A DNA stretch of 64,000 bases from Tomocerus qinae (Eukaryota; Arthropoda; Collembola; Entomobryomorpha; Tomoceridae), in NCBI GenBank assembly GCA_020055645.1, contig CM034548.1, positions 12,400,001 through 12,464,000 of the forward strand, given 5' to 3'. Below, one piece after another: positions 35,503-45,222 of the stretch. The position numbers and the translations under genes are program-made. The stretch's first letter is position 1. Every line of letters starts with the position of its first letter. The notes beneath the pieces were generated by a model. That model had not been told where the DNA came from, made no database searches, and was given only the letters and a program-made list of their open reading frames with translations.

Positions 35503-38500
35503 GTACCTGTCCTATCTGGTATTACATAATAATACGGTATACTTCATCCTTTACTAACATTTTACATGTACAGCATTATACAGCGTATATGCAATGCTTG
35601 CAAAAGTGATAGATAGAAATGAAGTAATCGTATGGATGTAGGTAACAAAATACATAGTATAATATAGGGTAGGGTACACGCTAGACCAGATGACTAGAAA
35701 ATGCTGATGGGGGCGATTCATAGGAAAATATGACATATGAAGGGGGACCTGTCCCATGTGTATAAGAAATTGGACAGTTTTGTGATAGAATTTTATCAAA
35801 AACCAAAATCATGCAACGTGCAACAAAATTTTATCTTTCATTGCTGGTATTCGTATAAGCATTAATGTAGATGGATAGCCTTCTCCACATTTGACAGTTT
35901 TAAGGTGACAAAATAGTTTCCAATTCCCTCATTCCTAAATCAAAATTTTCTCAATAACTTTTCATGTGCATTTTTTCCTTGCCTGTGCTTAAGTAGATGG
36001 AGTTTAATTTCTGTATCTATATTTGAACAATTAGGTTCATGTTATGTTAGTTCTCTTAATTAGTGCAATATGGATATTAAAATGGACTTCAAGTATCATG
36101 ACCTAAATGTCATCCACTGCTGGTCAGTAAATCTTTGTTTATACACAAGCTAATGTATAATTGGCCAACTCAGTCCCGTTGCAGCAGGGTTGTAGCGGGA
36201 TGGGTAAGAACTTGCCCCCACTCCCAAAATCAGAACAAAGTTGTAACACAAAGATCTATTTTCCTTTAAAAAGGCAAAACATACGTACGTCGGAAAAATA
36301 CAAGGCGTTATAGTTTCAATTATAAATCCCTGGCACCTACTGTGCTGAAACCCACAGTTGTAGAGCTACTACGATGTTGCAGATTTTGATCGTGTGGGTA
36401 ATATCTGATAGCAGATGTCTCAACCAATAAAAAGCAAAGTTGGGGTACAACAATATATTACATTTGCAATTTCTCGCAATCTGCAATTTCTCGCAATCAG
36501 CACTTTCAGACTTGTGCTACAATGAAAATATGCAAATTGTATGGGATACTAGTTTGTGACGAGGTGTCTGAATATTTTCCCAATCATAAAATGTATCAAC
36601 CCGAAAGTTGCAGTTGGTTTGTGAATAGGAAACGTACAGTTTAGGGGCTAATGATAATTATTATATTTATGGAATTTGGAGGGGGGGATGAAAAGAATTC
36701 CTCAATTTGTGGATAGTCCCACGACAGAGCTTAAAAGTGTATGAGAAAAGGTTTTTGTGCAGAGTTGGATGAAGGTTTGAGTTGCGCATGTGGAACCCTC
36801 GAGAAGTAGCTGGCCAGAAACCCCTCTGTAGCAGTAACAACAACAACATTGTAATGCCTATGTTATTGTGGGCCAGGAATTGAATGCAATTCGACACGGA
36901 TTGTGTGAGTTTGTGAAGTAGTGAATGGTGAATGTTGTAGGAACACAGTTGAGTTTAAGGTGTATGTGGCTCAGTACGTACTGATTCCTGCACTTGTTGT
37001 GTCTCCAAATGTACATGTAATTACCTATATTATACTGCGATGTGCATAAGAAAGAGTTTACATTATATATACCGAAGGCTTTAGTTAGACGACTGCAAGT
37101 ACAAAACGAAGCAGCAGAGATCCGTCTCTTCTCTCACCCAAAACAAAATCTCATATTGACTTGGTTTTGCTATAAGGCAAAACGTGCTATCTTTGTTCCG
37201 TGTATTGAATCTTGGACAGTCCATCTGTCACTACGTTCAGTCGAGCTCTGCTGAATTCAACCTTATCATCACTTTTGTTGGTTAATCCCAGTTCGTAATA
37301 TCACATAACTTTGCTCATGATATTTACTTTACCCCATTCTAGCTACGAGAATTAACAAAACAATAAAAAAAATTGTGATTTGTTTACATTGAAGTCAAAC
37401 TTTGTCTCATCAGAACTCCTTTAGCATAGCATTTTGTTTCATTAATCATCCAGAAACTTGAATTTTATGTTGAATGGATTTTGCAAAGCTGTCTCATTAT
37501 TTCCAATTCTCGAATCCAACCGTTTTTCTTACCATTCACTGCTTTTTGCCAAGGTTGCTCAAGTATAAAACTGATTGATGAGAAGAGTCACAAATAATTC
37601 CTTTTGACAAACTTCAGAAGAATAAATTCCAAGAACTAATTATTAATAAACGATTTAGTCGTCGTAATTGCTATTGACGCAGATAAATAAAAGTAAAAAT
37701 AGTTTATTGCATTCTTTGATGTAATTATAGTAAATAGACTCTCCTTTGTGTGAACATGAAATTCTATTCAGTTTCTGTGCCATTATTCTAATTTAAGTAT
37801 ATCAAAGTAAAAAATCTGCATGGCTGATTTTCTAAGAAGAACTACTGGGAAAAAGAAACTGTTATTTTCAGATTGTGACAGTTGCTATATCTTATTGAAA
37901 ACCTTCTAAAGAGTAACATTCAGTGAAAGAATAAACAGATTTCCATCAATCCCTGATAAAAGCTTCTTTGTGTCGAAATGAACATCCTCTTCCCCGTAGT
38001 AGTACACACTACACTCTAATTACCATTCAAAAGAAGAATTTTTCAGGGAGAAACACTTGAGAACGTTTCATTTGATGTCAATTAATAATACTTCCACTTC
38101 AGTACTCACTCAATCCCGACAACTTCCATCTCCCAATTTTCCCTGCCAATGATCTTGCTCAGAAAGCAAAATACAAACGAATCTGAAGGAACCTTCTCCT
38201 TTTTCCACCACCAGCAACAATATCAGCAACGAAACTGCAATCCTACAAAGTTACACCTACGACATCCTCATCCTCCTATAAGCTAATTTCTATTGCCCCC
38301 GCAAATAAACCAGCTGTAACTAACTATTCTAAATAAAAAGCGCTAATTGCGTGCAGCATCCAGCTCTCTCCGTGCTATCCTAACTAACTGCGTAGCTATT
38401 TCTGTGTTTTATGGACTTCAACAACGTGCAGCAGTTTCAAGGTGCAAAAAAGTAAACCCTCTGTCTTCTCACCATACTCTGCAAAATACTCTGCAGCTAT

Positions 38501-39210
38501 TCTGCTACATACACATCCAGCCATTTTCAATAACACGATATTGCGGACTATTGAACAGGTCACTACCAATTGCTACTATTATTAAGACGAACATTAAGTA
38601 GCTGCAGTAGCATCTTTACCTCCCTCAATCTACCTTACATGGCATATGGACTGCACCGTTAAAATTTTCTACGGAGCAACCTGGTAAGAAATTTATTTCT
38701 TCATTTCCTATTATACGTAACCTAGTCCACTGTACAAATTCTTAGTCTGGCAATTGGCAATCGGATATAGTAGGAAAATTTTAGATTTAAAAATTATATA
38801 GCATCATATTAAATGGTGCGTTAGCTTAGCCCACTTTATCAAAGCATTTAAATCTATCATTATGTCATTTTACTATTTGCATGGAAAATATTAGCATAGT
38901 AACTAGAAAATAGAACCCAGGCGAAACACAATCTATATACGCATTGGAAATTGCAGTATTCTGTCATAGCTCACTACAGTATTAAGGACTGCGACGAAAC
39001 GTCTCAAATTGTCGGTTTCGTTTCTAATTTTGTCATTTTGTGTAATATCCTTATGGAAAGTAAATTGCCCAGCAATCCAGGTCGCTTAAAATTTAAACGA
39101 GATACCCATGATGCATGTAAATAATGAAAATAATTTTTTATTTGCCTTGAGCATACTAGACTACACATTTCCCTTGCTGTAATAGCCAAAGCAGCATAAT
39201 TCGCGTACAC
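35503..39210. other. Non-coding flank upstream of the LTR element
   Basis: No supported gene. A short tandem word (GCAATTTCTCGCAATC, twice) lies at 36462-36500. From about 37980 to 38650 the plus strand is strikingly C-rich and G-poor. If the exon-like blocks on either side are real, the retroelement sits in an intron. Confidence 0.4.
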
Positions 39211-39214
39211 AGAT
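39211..39214. repeat. Target-site duplication, left copy (AGAT)
   Basis: AGAT directly precedes the 5' LTR and directly follows the 3' LTR (54645-54648). Because the LTR ends in AC and the left flank reads ACAGAT, the duplication could be read as 4 to 6 bp. Bel/Pao elements typically make 4-6 bp duplications. Confidence 0.8.
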
Positions 39215-39362
39215 TGTTTTAATTCCTTTCCTTATCCTCTCATCCTGTTTCTCTCCGCTGACTCCCAACCGCACATCCGCATTTACATATACAACATATA
39301 CATAATAGATAATAACGTACTTTACTAATAATACTTGAATATTTATCGATAGTTAAACGTAT

Positions 39363-39506
39363 ATCTGGTTGTTCCAGATTATCCCTTATTATGTAAGTTA
39401 TTGACCTCAATTACTTAATGATTCTAGGTTAAATTTCTAATTTACTAATTTTCATGTGGAACACAGTTCCAGTTAATAAGTAAGATCGGGATTACTGTCC
39501 CCGATC
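39363..39506 (+). promoter_or_regulatory. Three inverted repeats in U3
   Basis: ATCTGG-5nt-CCAGAT lies at 39363-39379, TGGAAC-ACA-GTTCCA at 39457-39471, and GATCGGG-9nt-CCCGATC at 39484-39506. Clustered dyads upstream of a TATA box suggest sites for dimeric transcription factors. The factors are unknown. The same sites occur in the 3' LTR at +14888. Confidence 0.5.
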
Positions 39507-39566
39507 AATTATTGTCAATTAGGTTACATACTCTAGTTTTAAGTATAATTGTATGTCAAATATTAG

Positions 39567-39602
39567 TATATAAGTAACAATTATTTTATGAATAAATCAG
39601 TC
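39567..39602 (+). promoter_or_regulatory. LTR core promoter: TATA box, AATAAA and arthropod-type initiator
   Basis: TATATAAG is at 39567-39574 and the initiator TCAGTC at 39597-39602, with its A about 32 bp after the TATA start, which is the normal arthropod spacing. AATAAA at 39591-39596 lies just upstream of the initiator. It would therefore be transcribed only from the 3' LTR copy (54479-54484), which avoids premature polyadenylation in the 5' LTR. Confidence 0.65.
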
Positions 39603-39757
39603 TAGTTGTCTAGTTAACTCTACTAAAAACTCATTAAAGTCCACTGCAGCATAACTTACTTATTACCATTCACTTGTGCAGCATCTTCATATTGGTCGGA
39701 TTCTTCGGGACATTTTTCATTCATAGTTTATTGCAAGAATCTGCAATCCAATCTACT

Positions 39758-39768
39758 TGGCTCCCCGT
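39758..39768 (+). other. Primer binding site, complementary to the 3' end of tRNA-Asp
   Basis: TGGCTCCCCGT one base after the LTR is complementary to the tRNA end ACGGGGAGCCA, the acceptor end of animal tRNA-Asp. The match is 11 nt and ends at the next base (G instead of C). Another tRNA with the same acceptor end cannot be excluded. Confidence 0.65.
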
Positions 39769-40520
39769 GCTAACCTTTGGACTCCGATTTCGTGAACCTT
39801 AAGGCCCACCATTTCCTCAGGCCCTTACAGGACTCTCCGTGACATATCCGTGCATGAACTTCTCTACGTTCTCCGGATACCGTGAGCGAGACAAGTGTTT
39901 TATACTTATTTTCAGCCGGCTTCCATATAAGTATTTCTCTCGTGTTTGTGAATGACTATTCTGCTAAAATAGTCATTTCGTCTCGCATTTTCACAGCTGA
40001 GCCTAGCAGTGCTCACACGATACACGACCTATTACGGACTGTGTTTCATAGTGGTGTGTGGCTCGCATAGCCAACTCTATTCCTTCGTGTCAGGCCTCTG
40101 TTCGGTTTTACCAACCTCAACGTTGCGGTCCGTGCAGTTGTTTATCTGCCACTCGCTCGTTCTTCTACTCGATTGTGTGTCCTACTATTATTATTGTGTA
40201 GCCTGACTCGATCCGTGCTCGATTTCCATTCCGTCGATTTTCTAACGTTTTGTGCAGTCCATGTATTAATTCATCGGACTTTTATCTCTACCCAGCGACG
40301 GTCTCACCTCTACTCACCATCTCTCTCATCGTGGATTTCTTCGCACTTGGACTCTGAATTATTTTCCGATCCAGTGCCAACAAAAAGGTCAGATTTTTCT
40401 TCTATCAGCCCACTGTCCCTTCATTTTTCGGTGGCCAGGGCTTGTCTTTCAGACAATCATAGTACACACATTCATATACGCTGTCATGGTAATCATAGCA
40501 CCAGCTATGGTACCTAGCAA
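39769..40520 (+). other. Untranslated leader of the element
   Basis: About 750 nt separate the primer site from the first gag ATG. This region is C- and T-rich with several upstream ATGs and a 114-codon stop-free stretch (40173-40517) without protein features. It probably holds the RNA packaging signal. I see no strong splice donor; GTGAGC near 39881 is the best weak candidate. Confidence 0.55.
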
Positions 40521-41252
40521 ATGAGTGACCCTCAGGATGGACAATCCCCCACATCTAGTAGAGCATACACTAGACAGCAAGGGCAGGCCCAACTCCCTGC
40601 ACACTTTGACCTTACAAAAAGCCCATATACAGAAGCAAGAAATAGAAATCAACAAATTGCAAGTAGTACAGCCAGTACTAAAACAAACCCCGACGAAGAA
40701 CTTATTTCTGACGCCGAATTTCTCGCAAAGCTTAGGCGCATCCAACAATCCATCCCTGATCCAAAAAGGGAACTCAGCGACCAGCTCGCCAGTATCTCAA
40801 GTCGACGAGGTACTACCTCCCACGCTAGATCCCAAGACGTTCGTGGTACCGCCCCCGAAGTATCAACTAGCCAATCTCATTCGTTATCACCGCGCAGAGC
40901 GGTGCCCGCATTGCAAGGTCAAGATACACCGACCCTGCCAAAGGATTCGCGCCAATCACTCTTCTCACGTGTTATCCGACCACTTTTTGGCAACACCCAA
41001 GAAAACCCAGAAGGTAGACAAACCGGTGACCGAACTCCAAACCGGTCTCCAAACCGAAACCCCGTAGGCAATCGTCAAGGACCTTACACTCCTCCACCAA
41101 GAATGGACGGCCAGCTTCCTCCAAACGGACAACAAAATCTACCCCAGGGGATCAGGACGGAGGAGGTGACGATGAAGACCACAATGGAAATAACAGAAGA
41201 CGTCACAATGATAGATCTAGGGAAAGTACCCCCAGTCCCGAGACGACGATGA
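40521..41252 (+). CDS. gag: Gag N-terminal region, proline/serine/arginine-rich
   Basis: ATG at 40521 (context GCAAATGAG) opens a 243-codon frame rich in S, P, Q, R and N, with the repeat TPNRSPNRNP, predicted to be disordered. It probably belongs to the same polyprotein as the gene at 41290. A natural-looking acidic/arginine-rich continuation (DDEDHNGNNRRRHNDRS, then DDDEGQRARRRIIFANM) is reached only by changing frame near CCCCAGGGG (about 41143-41151) and again near CCCCC (41229-41233). Both look like single-base losses. It acts as N-terminal structural protein; no conserved domain is recognised. A second long frame overlaps it (see 40537-41067). Confidence 0.7.
   Translation: MSDPQDGQSPTSSRAYTRQQGQAQLPAHFDLTKSPYTEARNRNQQIASSTASTKTNPDEELISDAEFLAKLRRIQQSIPDPKRELSDQLASISSRRGTTSHARSQDVRGTAPEVSTSQSHSLSPRRAVPALQGQDTPTLPKDSRQSLFSRVIRPLFGNTQENPEGRQTGDRTPNRSPNRNPVGNRQGPYTPPPRMDGQLPPNGQQNLPQGIRTEEVTMKTTMEITEDVTMIDLGKVPPVPRRR
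40537..41067 (+). CDS. Overlapping alternative-frame ORF with a CxxC/H cluster
   Basis: In the +1 frame inside the gag N-terminal gene, an ATG at 40537 opens 176 codons without a stop. The peptide contains CPHCKVKIHRPC, a possible zinc-binding cluster, and a mixed helical region. It shares the frame of the main gag gene at 41290. It may be an overprinted gene, an alternative gag start disrupted by errors, or chance openness in a C/A-rich sequence with few stops. Confidence 0.3.
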   Translation: MDNPPHLVEHTLDSKGRPNSLHTLTLQKAHIQKQEIEINKLQVVQPVLKQTPTKNLFLTPNFSQSLGASNNPSLIQKGNSATSSPVSQVDEVLPPTLDPKTFVVPPPKYQLANLIRYHRAERCPHCKVKIHRPCQRIRANHSSHVLSDHFLATPKKTQKVDKPVTELQTGLQTETP

Positions 41253-41289
41253 AGGCCAAAGAGCTCGTAGACGGATAATATTCGCTAAC

Positions 41290-43449
41290 ATGGAAGATCA
41301 TCTAGATAATCACGCGGCCATAGCTGCCGCTTTAGACAAAATAGACCAGGCTATTGAAGATCATGAAGAAAACCGAAGACAATTGATCGAAATAGACATA
41401 GAAATTTATCTAGAGGAACTAAAACAATTGAAAACAGATCTGGGCAAACAACAGAAAAATTGTTTTAAAATATATGACAACGAACTTCACGAAGGAGAAG
41501 AAACTACTCCCCAAGAAAGAGCAGTGGCATATTACAATCCATTAGAATCAAATTATCATAGAATATTGCGAAAATTAATGGCTTTAGAAAAGGTTATCTG
41601 TCCTAGTAAAACTGTTGCCAACTCGAGTTCAGTGAACAAACTGAAAATTCCGAAATTTAGCTTGCCAAGGTTTTCAGGCAAACCAGAGCATTGGTCAGCA
41701 TTCAAGGATAACTTTGAAACAGTAGTTATCAAAGAACCAGCATATTCCCCAGCCCAAAAACTTAGGCTACTTAATGACGCATTAAAAGACGGTAGTAGAA
41801 AACACATTAACAGCGATTTGAAAGTTAATGACCTAAATTGGGAGACTGCATGGAAGAGGCTAACCTCACGTTATGACACACCAAGAGAAATGGCTCATGC
41901 AGCCCTGAAACCCATTTTAGATCTACCTACACTAATGATTCAAACTGAAGATGGCATTAATAGACTCGTTGACATTGCACGAGCATCAGAGGCCCATCTT
42001 AAGGAGATTAACACTTCAGTACCATTATATCATGTATTCTACATACATTTTATATTGGGAAGATTGGACAGTAAAACCGCAAAAGCATTCAATGATTCCA
42101 TTAAAAATGACGATATCCCCACATTTGAGCAATGCTTGGAATTCTTGTCCAAAAAAGCGAAGGCCATAGGCCTTAACACCCAGATACGTAATACCTGCAA
42201 ACAATCAGGGGACAAACCTAAGGAATTACGTTTCCATCATAAGTCCAGAAAAGGACCACGGATTATGGTAGCGACTCAGGACACTGACGGAGAAACTACC
42301 GATAATTACTCTGATAGCGAAACCTCAGGCACCAGCGCTACTAGCATATGTAGTGTCGTCAGCGGCACTAAGAAAAAGAGACAATCAAGGCGGAAGAGTG
42401 AAAGAAAGAAATCCGTCAACTTCGCTGGAAAACCTCCGCCAAGATTCCAAAAGAAGGGTCAGAACAGAAGTCCCTCGCCAGGGCATAGTAAATTTGGACC
42501 TTCCAGATTTAAAAATGACAATCAAAGCCAGTTTCCTCGCAAGGACAATCACGATAACAGCTGTTCCTTATGTCATAAGAAAGACCACAGGGTCACAGCC
42601 TGTCCTAAGTATCAAGCCATGTCTGTGAAGGAAAGAATCAATTGGATCAAGACCAATCGAAAATGCTTTAACTGTGTAGGAAATCATCGGGTTAGCAATT
42701 GCACTAGCAAGTTTTCATGTATGACTTGTAGAAAACGGCATCATACGTCGACACATCTAGAACCCGAGTCACCCAGATCAAGTAGCCCACATAGAAAAGG
42801 GCAACAGATGCCAGTCCTTAATCACTCAAGGATCTTTCTTGGTGAACAAGAAGAAGAAATTGGATTGCTACCCACAGCAATTGTTAATCTCCAAAATAAC
42901 GGCAAAACTCGCCGAGTCCGCTGTCTCCTCGATTGTGGAGCACAGAATTCCTTTATAACAGAAAAAATGGCAAAACAACTTCAACTAGAAGGATTTGGTG
43001 AAACCAAAAGATTTACAGTCGCCGGAGGGAAAACGATTCCCTCACTCGGAAAAACGATGTTCTGGATTCAATCTATAGTCCATCCAACCAATTCATACCG
43101 AGTTATCGCTTATATTTTGCCAGATATCACTTCACCCTTGCCCAATCAATCATTCGACAAGAAAGAATTATTTCATTTAGAAGGCTTACCACTAGCTGAC
43201 CCTACTTTTAACGAAACTCGACCAATAGAAGTCTTGCTTGGGTCAGCAATCTATGATAAAGTCATGGAAGCTAAGAAAATCACTGGATTGAGCGGGACAC
43301 CTAGTGCTTACCGAACTACGCTTGGATACGTAGTTCTAGGGGAAACAAAAGATGAAACCACTAAACTTTGTTGCACCGCAATAAAAAAGGAAGGATATAG
43401 TTCCCATACCGATGGCTCCATTCAACATGGAAACGTTTTGGCAAATTGA
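41290..43449 (+). CDS. gag-pro: Gag (DUF1759-type capsid, zinc knuckles) and retropepsin-like protease
   Basis: 719 residues. Residues about 1-110 are coiled coil. Residues about 115-300 match the Pao-type Gag domain (KIPKFSLPRFSGKPEHW, ETAWKRLTSRYDTPR). Residues about 330-410 are basic and S/R-rich. Two zinc-knuckle-like motifs follow, CSLCHKKDHRVTAC and CFNCVGNHRVSNC, with an adjacent CMTCRKRHH cluster, for RNA packaging. The C-terminal part has the protease active site LLDCGAQNSFI (D-C-G in place of the usual D-T/S-G, normal for DUF1758 of this group). The frame ends at TGA 43447-43449 just as the RT N-terminus begins in the next frame. Confidence 0.93.
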   Translation: MEDHLDNHAAIAAALDKIDQAIEDHEENRRQLIEIDIEIYLEELKQLKTDLGKQQKNCFKIYDNELHEGEETTPQERAVAYYNPLESNYHRILRKLMALEKVICPSKTVANSSSVNKLKIPKFSLPRFSGKPEHWSAFKDNFETVVIKEPAYSPAQKLRLLNDALKDGSRKHINSDLKVNDLNWETAWKRLTSRYDTPREMAHAALKPILDLPTLMIQTEDGINRLVDIARASEAHLKEINTSVPLYHVFYIHFILGRLDSKTAKAFNDSIKNDDIPTFEQCLEFLSKKAKAIGLNTQIRNTCKQSGDKPKELRFHHKSRKGPRIMVATQDTDGETTDNYSDSETSGTSATSICSVVSGTKKKRQSRRKSERKKSVNFAGKPPPRFQKKGQNRSPSPGHSKFGPSRFKNDNQSQFPRKDNHDNSCSLCHKKDHRVTACPKYQAMSVKERINWIKTNRKCFNCVGNHRVSNCTSKFSCMTCRKRHHTSTHLEPESPRSSSPHRKGQQMPVLNHSRIFLGEQEEEIGLLPTAIVNLQNNGKTRRVRCLLDCGAQNSFITEKMAKQLQLEGFGETKRFTVAGGKTIPSLGKTMFWIQSIVHPTNSYRVIAYILPDITSPLPNQSFDKKELFHLEGLPLADPTFNETRPIEVLLGSAIYDKVMEAKKITGLSGTPSAYRTTLGYVVLGETKDETTKLCCTAIKKEGYSSHTDGSIQHGNVLAN

Positions 43450-43599
43450 GCAATTACCCACAAAACTTCCCATGACTGAAACAGAAAAGTTTTGCGAAGA
43501 ACATTATGTCAAAAATACGGTTCGGCTACCTAATGGCTCATACCAGATAAGATGGCCATTTATTGACAGTACCGAAAAATTAGGAAATTCGAGGCAGCA
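43400..43599 (+). CDS. pol: RT N-terminal segment in the +1 frame
   Basis: This short segment bears the hallmark start of Pao-type RT: METFWQIEQLP, then EKFCEEHYVKNTVRLPNGSY and LGNSR. It is in the frame ahead of protease and of the RT core, so two apparent shifts flank it: one between 43400 and 43449 (one extra base or two lost) and one near 43593 (one base lost). A genuine programmed +1 shift at the first site is possible but unproven. Confidence 0.8.
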
Positions 43600-45222
43600 G
43601 CCATACGAAGATGGCTGAGCACAGAATCCAGATTGAAGAAATTTCCAAATTTACAACAAGAATACAATGACCAACTTGAAGACTACCTAAAGGCAGGTCA
43701 AATGGAACCAGTTCATTTGGCAGACGAGAATCCATTTGGAAGACCTCATCATTACTATATTCCGCACCATGCAGTCTTCAAACCAGATTCTACTACGACC
43801 AAGGTTCGTATTGTATTCGATGCATCCGCAAAAACGTCATCTGGAGTTTCCTTGAACGACATACTAGCCCCTGGACCTACTATACAACCGGATTTATTTG
43901 ATCAACTTCTTTACTTCCGGTTGAGACCAATTGCTGTCGTGGCTGACATTGCAAAAATGTACCGACAAATAAGAGTACATCCGGAAGAACAAGATTTTGC
44001 CAGGATAATTTGGCGAAAACATCCAAGCGAACAATTACAACACTTCAAAATGAACACAATACCCTTTGGATTTTCACCTGCACCATTTTTAGCCTGCAGA
44101 ACATTACGTCAGCTCGCTGAAGATGAAGGCTCCAAGTTTCCGTTAGCTGCACAAGCAGTAAAAGCACACTTTTATGTTGATGACTACATGAGTTCTTACT
44201 GTGATTTGGCCACCGCCAATCAAGCCAAGGACGAATTGATACAAATGATGGCCACTGCAAACTTCGAGCTACGCAAATGGAGCAGTAATTCGAAACAACT
44301 TCTCAAGACATTACCACTCCACTTAAGAGAATCTTCTGAAAACCCAATGAAAATTGATAACACAGCCACCGTAAAAACATTAGGTTTAAAATGGCTGCCC
44401 TCGACCGATCGATTTATGTTTACGGTTAATTTTGATCCATCCAAGGCCCACACCAAAAGAACGATACTCTCTGATATTTCTAAGGTTTTCGACCCGCTAG
44501 GCCTGTTAGCTCCTGTCATAACCAAGGCGAAGGTTTTGATGCAAACCATTTGGACTCAGAATGTCGAATGGGACCAAGCTATCCCAGAACCAATCCTAAC
44601 AAATTGGCTACATTACGCCAAAAATCTACAACAATTAGAAAAAATTCGTATTCCCAGATGTTTACAGTATGACAAATCTTTCACCTGGGAACTCCACGGA
44701 TTCTGCGATGCCAGCCAATTGGCATATGGAGCTGTTATCTATTTACGAGGACGAAAGGGCGATAAGGTGGACATAAATCTTGTTGCCGCCAAGACCAGAG
44801 TTGCTCCTATTAAAACAGTGACGATTCCACGATTAGAATTACAAGGAGCTGTTCTACTAGCAAATTTGGCTGATCATATCAAAAAACTATGGAACATACA
44901 ATATGCCGCAATTCATTTATGGTGTGACAGTACGATCGTACTTAATTGGATCCATTCCGAACCTACACGATGGAAAATTTACGTTGCTAACCGCATCACC
45001 CAAATCCATGAACTGACGACTAAGGATCAATGGCACCATATATCATCAGAAGATAATCCAAGTGACTGCGCATCCAGAGGACTGGATCCTGAAGAGCTGC
45101 GAAACCACCCGTTATGGTGGCATGGACCCAAATGGCTTTCAGAACCAAAATATCCAGTACCTACATTCAATCCAACAACTTGTAGCAACGAATTCGACAA
45201 AGCTGAAGAAAAGAAAATCTAA
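43600..45222 (+). CDS. pol: Reverse transcriptase and RNase H (Pao type)
   Basis: About 540 codons. The finger region opens with IRRWLSTESRLKKFPNL. RT motifs include RIVFDASAKTSSGVSLND, VVADIAKMYRQIRV (first catalytic Asp) and the active-site YVDD in FYVDDYMSS. The Peptidase_A17/RNase H part has HGFCDASQLAYGAV, LELQGAVL, WCDSTIVLNWI and NPSDCASRG, supplying the D-E-D-D set. All catalytic residues are present. The frame ends at TAA 45220-45222 inside the linker to integrase, beside an AAGAAAA run that looks like a one-base loss. Confidence 0.95.
   Translation, partial: AIRRWLSTESRLKKFPNLQQEYNDQLEDYLKAGQMEPVHLADENPFGRPHHYYIPHHAVFKPDSTTTKVRIVFDASAKTSSGVSLNDILAPGPTIQPDLFDQLLYFRLRPIAVVADIAKMYRQIRVHPEEQDFARIIWRKHPSEQLQHFKMNTIPFGFSPAPFLACRTLRQLAEDEGSKFPLAAQAVKAHFYVDDYMSSYCDLATANQAKDELIQMMATANFELRKWSSNSKQLLKTLPLHLRESSENPMKIDNTATVKTLGLKWLPSTDRFMFTVNFDPSKAHTKRTILSDISKVFDPLGLLAPVITKAKVLMQTIWTQNVEWDQAIPEPILTNWLHYAKNLQQLEKIRIPRCLQYDKSFTWELHGFCDASQLAYGAVIYLRGRKGDKVDINLVAAKTRVAPIKTVTIPRLELQGAVLLANLADHIKKLWNIQYAAIHLWCDSTIVLNWIHSEPTRWKIYVANRITQIHELTTKDQWHHISSEDNPSDCASRGLDPEELRNHPLWWHGPKWLSEPKYPVPTFNPTTCSNEFDKAEEKKI

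Larger units (their letters stand above)
39215..39756 (+). repeat. 5' LTR
   Basis: It begins TGTTTTAATTCC and ends CAATCTAC, and matches 54103-54644 at the same 542 bp length with no difference noticed. U3 contains three short inverted repeats, a TATA box and AATAAA. The predicted start site is near 39599, so U3 is about 385 bp, R is very short and U5 is about 140 bp. The exact 3' boundary is uncertain by about 2 bp. Confidence 0.95.

Noticed and set aside
39390-39400. GTAAGTTAT splice-donor-like word in the 5' LTR
   Set aside because: It lies in U3 upstream of the predicted start site (about 39599), so it would not be in the genomic RNA.
40173-40517. 114-codon frame in the element leader
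   Set aside because: S-, H- and L-rich without domain character, non-ATG start, in the expected untranslated leader.
44045-44549. Minus-strand frames opposite the RT gene
   Set aside because: They are antisense shadows of a strongly conserved coding region.
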